From Orobanche coerulescens (taxonomy: Eukaryota > Streptophyta > Magnoliopsida > Lamiales > Orobanchaceae), in contig CM065803.1 in NCBI GenBank assembly GCA_033398695.1, positions 48,413,501 to 48,477,500 on the forward strand: DNA of 64,000 bases, read 5' to 3'. Shown one piece after another: positions 42,201-52,380 of the stretch (position 1 is the first letter of the stretch; each line of letters begins with the position of its first letter). The position numbers were made by a program, and so were the translations under genes. Under the pieces are notes generated by a model. The model searched no databases. It was not told the DNA's origin and worked only from the letters and a program-made list of their open reading frames with translations.

Positions 42201-44034
42201 TTATTATTAAAAAAAAGTCGCTAATCTTTGCTGTCATTGTTTGTTTGTATTTAGTATTTACTACTAAAAACAACTTATCACGAGATGTTTTCTAATGGTC
42301 GTATCTCAATCATCAAGTGGCTATCAAGGAAAAAAAAAAAAGACAGAGAAAAAGTCAACTTCTCAATATATATGTACAGTCTGTGATCACATAAAATAAA
42401 ATCATTAAGCCAGCTAATTGCTCTTATCCTTGATATAATTTAGATAAAAAATAATCCCTCATTACATTTTTCAAATTCAAACTACCAAACCCTGTCTTCG
42501 ACATGCTTTTTCTCTCTGTATTTATTTTCTTTATTTTGGGTTAATTATAAAAACCACCATGTATGAGATTTGCCTGACTACAAAATTAATTACACAAACC
42601 CACTGTTCTGATTCGGTATTAAATTTAAGGGGATAACTGTAATAATTTTATAAATCCGAATGGAGTGTTTGAAAAGTTTGTTGCTTCTAATGGTGCAAGG
42701 AAAAATTCCAAAAGTTATCCGTTAACTATGATGAGTGTCATTTTTTTGGCCAACATATGTCTAAATAAGACAATTATTGTCCTCTATCTAATAATTATGT
42801 GCAATTTATGCAGAAATATTGTCCAAAATCGGAAAATAGCACGTGACATTTTACATGTTACGGCAAAATGGGCACAAATTTTGCATAAAAGAAATCAATG
42901 GGTGTGTTTGCTGAACCTGAAGAAAAATATTAAAATAAACAGTAAAAACGAGAATAATAAATTAAAATTCTAAAAAATCATTTAAAATCTTGAAATTTTT
43001 TATTTTGAAAATAGTAAAGTTTCATTTAAAAACTAGAAAATTAAAATTTTTATTTCTAACTATTATTCTGAGAATTTTAAAATGCATTAAGAATTCTAAA
43101 TGCAATAATTTTTTAGAATTCTCAAAATAATATTTAGAAATAAAAAGTCAAAATTTCATGGGTATTTTTTATAATTTTGCAAGAGAGTTGATATTTTCTT
43201 TTGTAATTATGTGAAACCTTAAGGGCCCCGTTTGTAATTGAGCCTTTTTTTTGGAGGTACTTTTTATAGGTAACTAAATACCCCTTTTATTTTTGTATTA
43301 TTATGTCAATTAGACTAACAATATTGATGTTAAAAAATAAATAAAATACTAAAATCTGCAGATCTCTTGAGGAGCTGAATGCAAACTTCAACCAGCTAAA
43401 GCAATTACCTGAAACAATAGGCTTTGAGCTACTAAACCTCAAGAAACTCCAAGTCAACTCAAACAAACTAGTTTGCCTCCCTCACTCCACCTCCCACTTA
43501 ACCAACCTCCGCGTCTTAGACGCTCGTCTCAACTGCCTCCAATCCCTTCCGGACGATCTTGAAAACCTCATCAATCTCGAAACCCTTAACCTTAGCCAAA
43601 ATTTCCAGTACTTGTCTGCACTCCCTTACTCCATAGGCCTACTCATCTCCCTACTTGAATTGGACGTGAGCTATAACAAAATTACCATTTTGCCCGAGTC
43701 CATCGGCTGTCTCAACAAGCTTCAGAAGCTCAGTGTTGAAGGGAATCCACTCGTTTCGCCGCCTATCGAACTTGTTGAGCAGGGACTGGATGCGGTCAAG
43801 GAATATTTATGCGATAAGATAAGCGGGACGCGTAAAAGCGCGCCTAAGAAGAAATCTTGGTTTGGAAAGCTGACGAAATGCGGAACCTTTAGTGGTGGGA
43901 ATCTTCCTGTTGATCATCGAGAAGGGTATATTATGCCGGGTTATAGGAGTATCGATGCCTTGGCTTCGCCGAGATATATGGGGATGTTCTCGCCGAGAAA
44001 GATCTTTTCGCCAAAGTCGTATTTTTCGAGATGA
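39255..44034 (+). CDS. PIRL: Plant intracellular Ras-group-related LRR protein (PIRL), three exons
   Basis: Exons 39255-39488, 41928-42097 and 43362-44034 join in frame to 358 residues with no stop. Introns have GT-AG ends (CAG|GTGTTA to GACAG|; GCAG|GTACTT to TGCAG|). The protein starts [10 protein letters not shown], and a [15 protein letters not shown] segment leads into about nine leucine-rich repeats ([71 protein letters not shown]). A basic C-terminal tail (KKKSWFGKL) follows. There is no signal peptide or membrane segment, so it is cytosolic. PIRLs are plant relatives of Ras-binding LRR proteins and act in gametophyte development and signalling in Arabidopsis. The layout resembles the PIRL6/7/8 group. 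An upstream in-frame ATG at 39243 is possible; I prefer 39255 because the family often begins MMYEQ. It looks intact. Confidence 0.9.
39628..39755 (+). repeat. Tandem duplication of about 62 bp in PIRL intron 1
   Basis: Two units share GTTAAATAGTTTACAAATT, then GATAAAAAAATC and GAATAAATAAA. No function is apparent. Confidence 0.75.
41501..41700. mobile_element. Foldback MITE in PIRL intron 1
   Basis: Arms of about 75 bp are inverted copies (CGTCCATGGAGCATCCCCAC on the left; the reverse complement of CATAGTGCATCC and CCATGGACG words on the right). Both contain CTAATCCATCGACACGTG or its complement. TTTAAGTTGG is repeated directly at 41501-41510 and 41691-41700. A 9-11-bp duplication suggests a Mutator- or hAT-type MITE. 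It encodes nothing. Confidence 0.7.
43036..43160. repeat. AT-rich hairpin in PIRL intron 2
   Basis: TTTTTATTTCTAA, TATTATTCTGAGAATT and TAAAA are followed by their imperfect reverse complement (AGAATTCTCAAAATAATATT, TAGAAATAAAAA). It may be a small MITE; no clear target duplication is visible. Confidence 0.5.
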
Positions 44035-44990
44035 ATTATAACTTGATCAGTTGCATGTTTGTAAGAATTTATAATCAATCCTTGCTGAGGTTCAAAAAAA
44101 GGACTTGATTTTTTCTTCATGTTTAAGTTTGTTCTTGTAAAATAAGTGTGAATAATATATGCATGTAAATTCTTGTGCAGTTTGATGATGTAGTGGTGTG
44201 TACTCTACATAGAGGTTTTTCTTTTTTCTTTTGTTCCTTCTTGTGTTTTGAACATACATATTAATATATTATAATATATTCCAGTTCTGGAGTGTGAACT
44301 TAGAATGTGTGTGAGATAACAGAATCTTGTGTAAGTGTTAGGCTCTGCTTCGTAGAGCTGGTTGGCAGCCGCCGGTAGCTTATTCAACCTCGTTTATGGT
44401 GTTACTAATGCAGCGAGCGTGTACGCTTGATGGTTTAACACCTTCTATCAAGGCGTTGATTCAGAGAATACCGTCAAGATAGGCAAATAGGGAGAACCCT
44501 ATTTTTCATTCAATATTCCATCGTTTTCCAAAGTTCTCAAAGAAGCATATAAAAGTAATAGACAAGTCCAACAATAATAAAAGCCCAAACAAGCCCAACA
44601 ATAATAAAAGCCCAAGCAGTGGTCCAAGCAATGGTCCAATATTTAAATTTAACATTTGTCAAGGTTAAGTGGATCAAACTTTTCATGATAAAGCATCGTA
44701 GCTTCATCCCATCATTCTCTCCGTCTTCAAAACGATTTGACTTCGAATCGGATACAACTTCATCTCCAGAGTAAGAATCCCCATTGATGAAGCGAGAACT
44801 ACAGAAAAACAATTATGTTCCATCGGATCGATCTTCTAGAAATTATTATGTTCCATTGATGCAGCGAGAACTACAGAAAAACAATTATGTTCCTTGGAAC
44901 AGAGCCCTCTAGAAATTGTAGATTCAGTCGATCTAAGAATTTCATGAAAATATAGAGAAATTCCGATTCATTGATAATCCCGAAATAAAA
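44035..44990 (+). other. PIRL 3' flank and unidentified sequence
   Basis: AATAA-type words at about 44137-44155 could serve as polyadenylation signals of PIRL. From about 44350 the sequence is unidentified. It contains a tandem duplication of 72 bp (44781-44852 and 44853-44924; each begins CCATTGATG and contains GCGAGAACTACAGAAAAAC). No coding potential is recognised. Confidence 0.45.
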
Positions 44991-45001
44991 GTCTTACAAG
45001 C

Positions 45002-45363
45002 ATATATATATATATATATATGTATAGTAGCGCGTTCTATGTAGTACCAATATTAGATGCAGTACTTTACAGTACTAATTTATGCATGAGTTTTGTACTA
45101 ATTATGCATTAAATATATGCATTTCGTGCATCAGAATTTCAATGCATTAAAATATGCAATATATGCATCAAAATATCGATGCATTAAAATATTAGATTAT
45201 ATGCATCAAATATATTGCATATTTTAATGCATTGAAATTTTGATGCACGAAATGCATACTTTTCATGCATAATTAGTACAAAACTCATGCATAAATTAAG
45301 ATCAGAAAATCGCATCTAATATTGATCTTGATAAACGCGCCCATATATATATATATATATATA
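45002..45363. mobile_element. Small foldback element inserted in a TA microsatellite
   Basis: Arms at 45027-45190 and 45190-45342 are imperfect inverted copies; both ends carry a GCGCG word and then TATTAGATGC or its complement. ATGCATTAAAATATGCA-type words fill the centre. (TA)n runs lie on both sides, so the target duplication cannot be set. No transposase is encoded. Confidence 0.6.
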
Positions 45364-45386
45364 TTTTGGGTTATTCTAAAAAGGGT

Positions 45387-46109
45387 CTTATAATAAAAAG
45401 TGTAGGAAGGATTGTGGGAGTGACATGTGTCATCCCCATTCCACATCATATGACATGTGTCACCCCCCACCCCCCAAAAAATTTTTTTTCCTGCCAAAAT
45501 TTTTTTTTGGGGGCCAAATTTTTTTTTTTCCCGCCAAAAAAATTTCGGCCAAAATTTATAAGTGCATCACATTTATAAAGTTACTGCATCACAGTTATAA
45601 AGTTACTGCATCACAATTATGATTTTAGTGCATTAAGGTTATAAGTTACTGCATCATAGTTGATGCACTTAACTATAAATTATGATGCAGTAACTTATAA
45701 TAAAGACGCACCAAAACTTATTAGTGTGATGCACTAATGATATAAAAAAAGTGTAGTACTTGTATAAAAAAGAATCATATTTAATTTTGAAGCAATTACA
45801 TACATATATGATGCAGAGAAACTTAGGATTATGCAGTTTCCTATAACTATAATGCAGTTACATACATGATTCACTTACTTATAACTATAATGTAGTTACA
45901 TACATATATGATGCAGAGAAACTTAGGATGCTGCAGTTTCTTATAACTATAATGCAGTTAGATACATGATGCAGTTACTTATAACTTATAACTATAATGC
46001 AGTTACATACATATATGATGCAGAAAACTTAGGATGATACAGTTTCTTATTACTATAATGCAGTTACATACATGATGCAGTTACTTATAACTTATAACTA
46101 TACTGCAGT

Positions 46110-46152
<43 letters not shown>

Positions 46153-46440
46153 CAGAAAACTTAGGATGATGCAGTTTCTTATAACTATAATGCAGTAAAC
46201 TTATAACTATGATGCATTAAAACCCAGGTGCATCACCTTTATGAAATTTGGTGCATCATAGTTATAAAATTTTGGCCGGAAAAAAAAATTTGGCCTAAAA
46301 AAAAAAATTTTGGCGGAAAAAAAAAAAATCGGGGTGGGGGGTGGGGTGGGGTGGGGGTGGGGAGTGACACATGTCATATGATGTGGAATGGGGATGACAC
46401 ATGTCACTCACACAATCCTTCCTACACTTTTTATTATAAG
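45387..46440. mobile_element. Large foldback element with internal minisatellite
   Basis: Inverted arms of about 230 bp (45387-45620 and 46210-46440) begin CTTATAATAAAAAGTGTAGG and include GACATGTGTCATCCCCATTC and runs of C, A and T on the left with their complements on the right. TA follows each side. The centre (45797-46200) is a minisatellite of about 100-108 bp in four copies, each with GATGCAGA(GA)AACTTAGG. No transposase is seen, so it is nonautonomous. Short ORFs across the arms are artefacts. Confidence 0.7.
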
Positions 46441-46460
46441 ATATATATATATATATATAC

Positions 46461-46834
46461 ATACATACATACACACACCCTAGGTAAGCTAGGGTTAAAA
46501 ATACGGAATTAAATAACAAGTACACAAACTTTTAAAAATTTGCAATTAAGTCCCTAAAAATAGAAAAACGCAAAATTGAGGGCCTAAACAGCATTTTTTG
46601 GCTAAAGAGCGACGGGCTTCACCGCAAGCGGTGACTATTGTTCAGTGGGCCGATTCCGATAAGAAAAGGCTGAGCTCATCCCAAAAATCGCCAACAAATA
46701 TTTTTCAAATATTTCAAAACGCCTTTTTTCCAAATAATGAATAGCAATCTCATCCACTACATCATTCATGAAACAGAACCAAGTGCTTTACATTGAAAAC
46801 GTCAGCCGTGCGAATGTGGCTTGGAAGGCGCATG
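46461..46834 (+). other. Unidentified spacer
   Basis: It has TACA/CACA microsatellite at 46461-46480, an AT-rich part, and a short hairpin CACCGCAAGCGGTG (46620-46633). No gene or known repeat is recognised. Confidence 0.4.
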
Positions 46835-48465
46835 TGTTACGTATTTTAGTGAACGAAAGTGCACGTTGTCGTAAGCAAGTAATAAAGTGATAAGTAAGAT
46901 ATCGTTCCCTCGAGGACTGAGTTACTAATTACCAATTTATTTGTATTCTAATTTTATCTGAACGATCGAATTTGGTGGTGCAAGGAATATTAAAGAAAAC
47001 TAATAAAGTGATAAACTAAAAACAATTAATAAAATCGATTATTCGAAGAAAGAAGATCAAATAGGAGAATAATCTAGGATTGAGAATCCGCCTCGATTTA
47101 TCCGAATTACTCTTGATTTATATAAATTAAGTAATTTCCCAATTTATTGAAGGCGAAGATTTCTAAGATACACTAATTCCTCTCCCGAGGTCAGTAGAAT
47201 TTTCTAAGGTGAATAAATCACTCTATTCCTAGGTGAATTAATTCGACAATAGGCAAAAAGTACAAAATCTTCAGACGGGCCACGTAATTCCTATGAGTAT
47301 ATTCCTATCTCACAAGATAAAACGTTTCTCACCAATTTTTCCTACTAACTCTCCTCTCCCGATTCGAGTTGCGTAATCAAAACAATTCAATCATAGGCCA
47401 CATAATTGAACGCATTAAGAACAATTGGGAAAACTCAATAGAAAAGGGAAATATATTAAAAATGCAAAATCAAAGTTAATCCGTCAAAATCTTGGTTTCA
47501 TCACAATCCTAGAAAAGGGTTCTAGCCCGACATGCTAGAAAATAATACACAAAGAATTAAAGAAAGCATAAGAAAAATCAAACACAATTTAGGAACTTGA
47601 ATTGCGCCGTTCTCTCGCTTCTGCTCTCTGCTCCTCGGTATTTTCTCCTTCTGTTTGATGATAATATCTTCTGACCTTCAATGCCTATTTATAATCTTTC
47701 ATCCGACTCAAAAACGCGTCCAGAAATTAGGTCAGAAACGGACTTCTAAACCGCCAAAATCGCGAGCTGCGAATATGAACCCTGCGCGGCGGGCCGCGGC
47801 CCGACTTTAGTGTGCCGCGACCCCTGTCCTCACCCGCCAGGCCTGGGCGCTTGCCTTTCTTATGGGCCGCGGCTCAGAGCTTGCGTGCCGCGGCCCAACG
47901 TCTGTGTGCCGCGGTCCCTGACCAAAAAATGTCTTTTTGGCCCGTTTTTCTTCGTTTAAGCTCCTAGACTCGAATTTCCTTCAGAACATATAAAGATAAT
48001 GCATTAAAAGCTCTGGGTATAAAATAATGATGATTAAATAGCAACGAAAAAGTAAATTCCTTCAGAATTTTCTTCGATTTTTTGGGAAAAGCTGTCCGAC
48101 TCAATATCTAAACTCAAATTAAATGCCAAGGAGACTAATGTTACTGGACGACTAGCTACGTGAAAAGTGTAACCAAACGTATAGACGGCGGCTCGTAAAC
48201 ACGTATGTCTCATTTCTTATATGCTAGGATTTCTACAATGACGCAAAAAATCAGACCTAAATGAATACTCAAGGGATAACAAATATCGCAGAATGCAAAC
48301 TCGACCAAAACTCAACTGTTTCTTCAAAAAGAAATCAGTATCATATCATCAGTCTTACACAAGGCTGAAAAATTCACGAATGAAATTACAGTCCAGAATA
48401 TTTTAGAAGACAAGCAAGGCTAGAATCAATAACAACGAAAAATAGCAACGAAAAAGTAAATAACA
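46835..48465 (-). repeat. Element F1 3' LTR (Athila/Tat-like, minus strand)
   Basis: The plus strand begins TGTTACGTATTTTAG and has landmarks shared with F2 (61979-63290): AAGTGCACG, AAGTAATAAAGTGATAAGTA, ATCGTTCCC and CCTCTCCCGAGGTCA. A minus-strand TATA box lies at 47683-47693. Its upstream side carries GGGCCGCGGCCC and GTGCCGCGGC-type palindromes (47791-47920). It carries a 404-bp segment bounded by 22-bp direct repeats (48036-48057 and 48440-48461). It ends TAACA before a purine tract. Confidence 0.75.
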
Positions 48466-48490
48466 ACTAATAGTAACCCCCCAAACTTAA
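48466..48490 (-). other. Element F1 polypurine tract
   Basis: The minus strand reads CTTAAGTTTGGGGGGTTAC directly before the LTR, matching the CTTAAGTTTGGGGGTATT tract of F2. A TTTGGGGG tract preceded by CTTAAG is typical of the Athila/Tat side of plant Ty3/gypsy. Confidence 0.7.
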
Positions 48491-48556
48491 GACGTACATT
48501 GACCTCAATGGACACGAATAATAATATGCAATATGAGAAAGGTCAAGTACTCCCCT

Positions 48557-48561
48557 AATAT
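48557..48561. repeat. Target-site duplication AATAT, left copy (element G)
   Basis: AATAT precedes the G LTR and recurs at 58242-58246. Confidence 0.95.
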
Positions 48562-48712
48562 TGTAATACCCGAGATTTCTGATATGTATTTGGAACTTGT
48601 GATATTGTAATTGTTGCACTTTGATCTGAGTATTATTCTCCGTATTTCATAATCCGGTGTTGTTGAGCGTATGATTTCATGAATGTGATTTAAAATTGTG
48701 ATTCTGCGCATG

Positions 48713-49022
48713 TAGCGCACGCTATCGTCTAAGTGTAGCGTATGCTAACTTGGATCTATAGCGCACGCTGTGAAGGAACCTTAGCGTACGCTATACGTGG
48801 TCAATATGATTGAGACGTGTTGGTAGGTGAGATCAGGCCGGGGATCTTGGTCGGATTATGTCGGGATGAACCTGGACGGCTTTCGGGAAAAAGCCAAGTC
48901 AACGCGTTAGCGCACGCTACTCGTATGAGGATAGCGCACGCTAAAGGCTGAGTACAGTGAAATCAGTAAGTTTCAAATAGCCGTTAGCGCACGCTATGAA
49001 TATGGACTAGCGTGCGCTAATA
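48713..49022 (+). promoter_or_regulatory. Eight TAGCGCACGCTA-type palindromes upstream of the G TATA box
   Basis: Copies include TAGCGCACGCTA, TAGCGTATGCTA, TTAGCGTACGCTA and CTAGCGTGCGCTAA; the last lies about 10 bp before the TATA region. The same word appears in B and E. Confidence 0.75.
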
Positions 49023-49708
49023 ACCATTTTCTATAAATAGGACAACATCCTTTTTCGTATTTTCAGTCTTTTCACTTCCCACATCTTAATCCTTATACTT
49101 AGAGTATCACTTTCTTCATCCTAAACACTTCATATCAGCATCCTAGCTCGTGTTGAAGATTGTAGATCATTGGGGATTGGTGTTCAAGCCTTCGGCGTTG
49201 GATTGCTTCGAATCCCTCCTTGTTCTTCACTACTTTGAGGTAGGTGATTCTTCACCAATATTAAGTACTAGTATGAAGGACGTTTTGATCATGATTATCT
49301 AGTCAGTTAAATTCGTTAGTAGTCGAACATCATGTGTTAGAAGGATATTTTTGACGTTTCGACACTTATTCATCGTATAATCCATTGAACCTTTTTAGTA
49401 TATGGACTCCTAAGCATATTCATGTATCTTCAAACCGATTATGACCAGTAGGTGGAGATTATCAAGTTGTTATGTTTTACACATTGGAATCATGCGTTTT
49501 GGAACGTAGGACGAAGGGAACTTAGGATACTTTCTCGAGATTAAGATGAATTTTGATGATAATACGTACCCTTGTATCTTGTAGTCGTTTAATCCGTAGA
49601 GATCTTTCACAAACCGTATGAGCATGATATGCACGGCGATGACGTGTATTATCACTGAAGATTCATGAGTTTTTATCAAGTTTTTACCCAGTAGTGACTG
49701 CCATGCAC

Positions 49709-49932
49709 GGTTAGCGCACGCTAAAATGTATATATCAACGTGCGCTATCGGGAATGAGTAACGTACGCTACGTTGGGTACGTAACGTACGTTATGTCATC
49801 AGGCAGGGAAGTCGGCTGTTCAGAGAGGACTGTCAGTACATAGCTAGCGCACGCTAATATTGGTCATTTGCGTACGTTAACGGACAGGCTTAGCGCACGT
49901 TACGTATGGTACGTAGCGTACGCTAAGTAGTT
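49709..49932 (+). promoter_or_regulatory. Second palindrome set within the G leader
   Basis: Eight more copies (TTAGCGCACGCTAA, AACGTGCGCTA, GTAACGTACGTTA, TAGCGTACGCTAA and variants) lie about 670-890 bp downstream of the TATA box, before the LTR intron. They would be in the transcribed leader. Confidence 0.7.
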
Positions 49933-50111
49933 CAGGCAGATTGCATTTTTAGAGCTTGCGGCCGTAAACCGGATTGTTAGACATTCGTACGGCATGAGAT
50001 GAATTCTTTATTATTTCTTAGGTCCGAGCCTTGCATAGGGGACGATCGAGAGGCGGTGACATACGGACGCGTGTCATTTGTTGGAGTATTTCCATTCTTG
50101 CCATTTTCGAG

Positions 50112-50648
50112 GCAAGTATCATATGTTGAGTTTGATTTATATTGGAACTTTGATCATGCATATGGTTTTGTTCATGTTGTTGAATATGAGATTTATTTCT
50201 GTAAATTCTCGTGGTGTTCGTTGTTAATCGTTCGTATTGATGAAAATATTGAAATGCATATATGTATGCATAATTGATTGGTTTATGGTATAAATGATCC
50301 GAGGGGGTCATGAGGATCTATGCTGAGGGCGCTGGATCGAATGTCCACCATGCGTTGGTCCGACGGGATCATCATGGGGATCTATGCTGAGGGCGCTGGA
50401 TCGCTGGACGGGTTTTCCACCATGCGTTGGTCCGACGGGATCATCATGGGGATCTATACCAAGGGCGCTGGATCGCTGGATTACCCTGTATTGTGTTGAT
50501 GGAATCGTGAGGATTCACATCGTTGGATTCCGATGACGGAAGTCCGTTTTGCATGATTTATGATTCACTGATGATTTATGTATTATGATACTTGTACTAG
50601 CATTGTTTTGCTAACCCCTTCGGAGGTGGATATTGTTTTGATGTTCAG
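50112..50648 (+). other. Likely GC-AG intron in the G LTR
   Basis: TTCGAG|GCAAGTA to GATGTTCAG|GT, 537 nt. GCTAAC is the branch point, followed by ACCCC-TTCG-GAGGT. In the 3' LTR (57403-57931) the hairpin is a perfect ACCCC-TTCG-GGGGT (57897-57910). Confidence 0.55.
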
Positions 50649-50962
50649 GTAGCCGAGGAGCGGGGAAGCAACCACAGTACCGACAAGACGATGAAATGGC
50701 TCAGTGATGTGGTTGATGTTTATTGTTATTATGATTTGTCTTCTTGGTTCACTTTAGTACTCGAGTACGTTTGTTCTAATAATGTCATTTTCGATATGGT
50801 TGTATAAGTTAACTCTTTGGATCAATTGAACCAGTTCTGTACTTTGAATTTCAGTTGTAAGGTTGAATTATATTTACATTTCTTTTATTTAGCCTTGTAA
50901 ATCCTTACTTAAAGGGTTTACGGCGCTGTAATTATTCCGAATATCTCGGGGTGTTACAGAAT

Positions 50963-50975
50963 ATGGTATCGGAGC
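50963..50975 (+). other. Primer-binding site of element G
   Basis: TGGTATCGGAGCC follows four bases after the LTR; Met-tRNA type with one mismatch. Confidence 0.85.
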
Positions 50976-51087
50976 CAAGATTCACGGATATCTTGGCAGT
51001 CAGGTTAGTTGGGTCTGTTTATGTTATTTGATTATTGGTCGTTTGCAACATCACTGCTGAGCCAGCATCGTCGTGTGGACCGTGGTT

Positions 51088-51198
51088 GTAAGTTTCCTAA
51101 TCTCAAATACTACCGTTTTATTTAATTCATGTTTTGTAAACATTGATGGACTTACTTTTAGAAAGATTTCCCTGGATATTGAGTATTTGTGTTTACAG
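51088..51198 (+). other. Likely leader intron of element G
   Basis: CCGTGGTT|GTAAGTTTCC to TTTGTGTTTACAG|T, 111 nt, ending one base before the gag ATG at 51200, as in A and C. Confidence 0.55.
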
Positions 51199-51199
51199 T

Positions 51200-52380
51200 A
51201 TGTTGAGGGGAGGTCGTGGACGCGGACGCGGACGTGGAAATGCAATACAAGAAGATTCGGTGTCTACCCCAGAAATAACCGCTAGTCGAACGGATTCCCA
51301 TTCCGGGGGACAACAGGGATCAGCAAATAATGATGCAGATCCTAACGTGCCGGGAGTGCTTCAGCAGGTGGTTGCTCAGATAAACCAGTTTGCTCAAGTT
51401 GTGGATCGCATGCAGACGGCGATGGGACAGCAGCATAACGTGGATAATCGGGGAGATAAATGGCTTACTAAGGTGATCAAATTGCATCCTCCGAAATTTG
51501 ACGGTTCTGCTGACACGATTTCTTGGGATCACTGGCTAAAGGAATTAGAGAAGATTTTTGCGGGGATTCACTGTCCCAACGACAGAAAGGTTCCGGTCGC
51601 CCAGTATCTTCTGACGGGGGAGGCTTTCGACTGGTGGGAGGCCATTCGACCTGAGGAGCATAATGTCGACTGGACAGAGTTCAAATTAATGATGGAAGCG
51701 CAGTATTGTCCTCGCCCAGTTAGAAAGGCCCGAGTCCGGGAGTTTTTCTCACCACAAAATTCAGAAGCATCCGTGACAGACGTGATTAAGACCTTTAATC
51801 ACCAGCTGACTTATGTGCGCCACTTGGTCAGGACCGAGGCAGAGAGGATTTTTCATTTTGAAATGCGGATGAAACCGGAAATTCAGCAGTACATGTCCGG
51901 ATTTGAATGTACCACTTTGCGACAGTATCAGGACAAGGCTCTGGCCTATGATATGAAAGAGGCGGCAGTAGAGAAGTCAACGGAAGCAAAGAAATAGAAG
52001 GTGTCTGGAAACTTCACGGAGAATAAGAGTAGCGGGCATCGCAGAGGCCAGTCCTCTTTTCATTCATCCAGGAGGCCTCCGCATCCTTCTCGAGGTGGAA
52101 AGAAGTTCCGGGCAGCACCAACTGTTTCAGACGCAGGGAAGAAATGTTATAACTGTGGCAAAGCGGGGCATGTTCGACGTGACTGTTTCGCGCCTGCTGT
52201 GACCTGTTTCGAGTGTGGACAGGAAGGGCATCGCGCAACATTTTGTGGAAATGCGACTCGATCTTTTGGTACTCGCACTCCTGCACCAGTTCCGAAGGAC
52301 ACTAGTGTAAACCAGACGCAACAAAGTGGTTTCCAGCAGCAGAATGTTGGAAAAAGAGAAGCATCTAGCGCTGGGTCCGT
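51200..52380 (+). pseudogene. Element G gag, one in-frame stop, both zinc knuckles intact
   Basis: Starts MLRGGRGRGRGRG. The gag domain includes KLHPPKFDGSADT, WDHWLKELEKIF, FDWWEAIRPEE and AQYCPRPVRKARVREFF. A TAG at 51995-51997 stands where relatives have the Gln of AKKQK. After it the same frame reads on to two complete knuckles, CYNCGKAGHVRRDC and CFECGQEGHRATFC (about 52145-52245). With that one exception gag is open. Confidence 0.88.

Larger units (their letters stand above)
48562..50958 (+). repeat. Element G 5' LTR
   Basis: Begins TGTAATACCCGAG and ends GGGGTGTTACA. It holds palindromes (48713-49022), the TATA box CTATAAATAG (49031-49040), a second palindrome set (49709-49932), a likely GC-AG intron (50112-50648) with TCCGACGGG repeats (50284-50480), and a 3' hairpin (50897-50921, GTAAATCC with GGGTTTAC). 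Confidence 0.96.

Noticed and set aside
50018..50311. Open frames on both strands in the G LTR (also 57290-57602)
   Set aside because: They lie across the LTR intron donor; identical in both LTRs because the LTRs are copies, not because of coding constraint.
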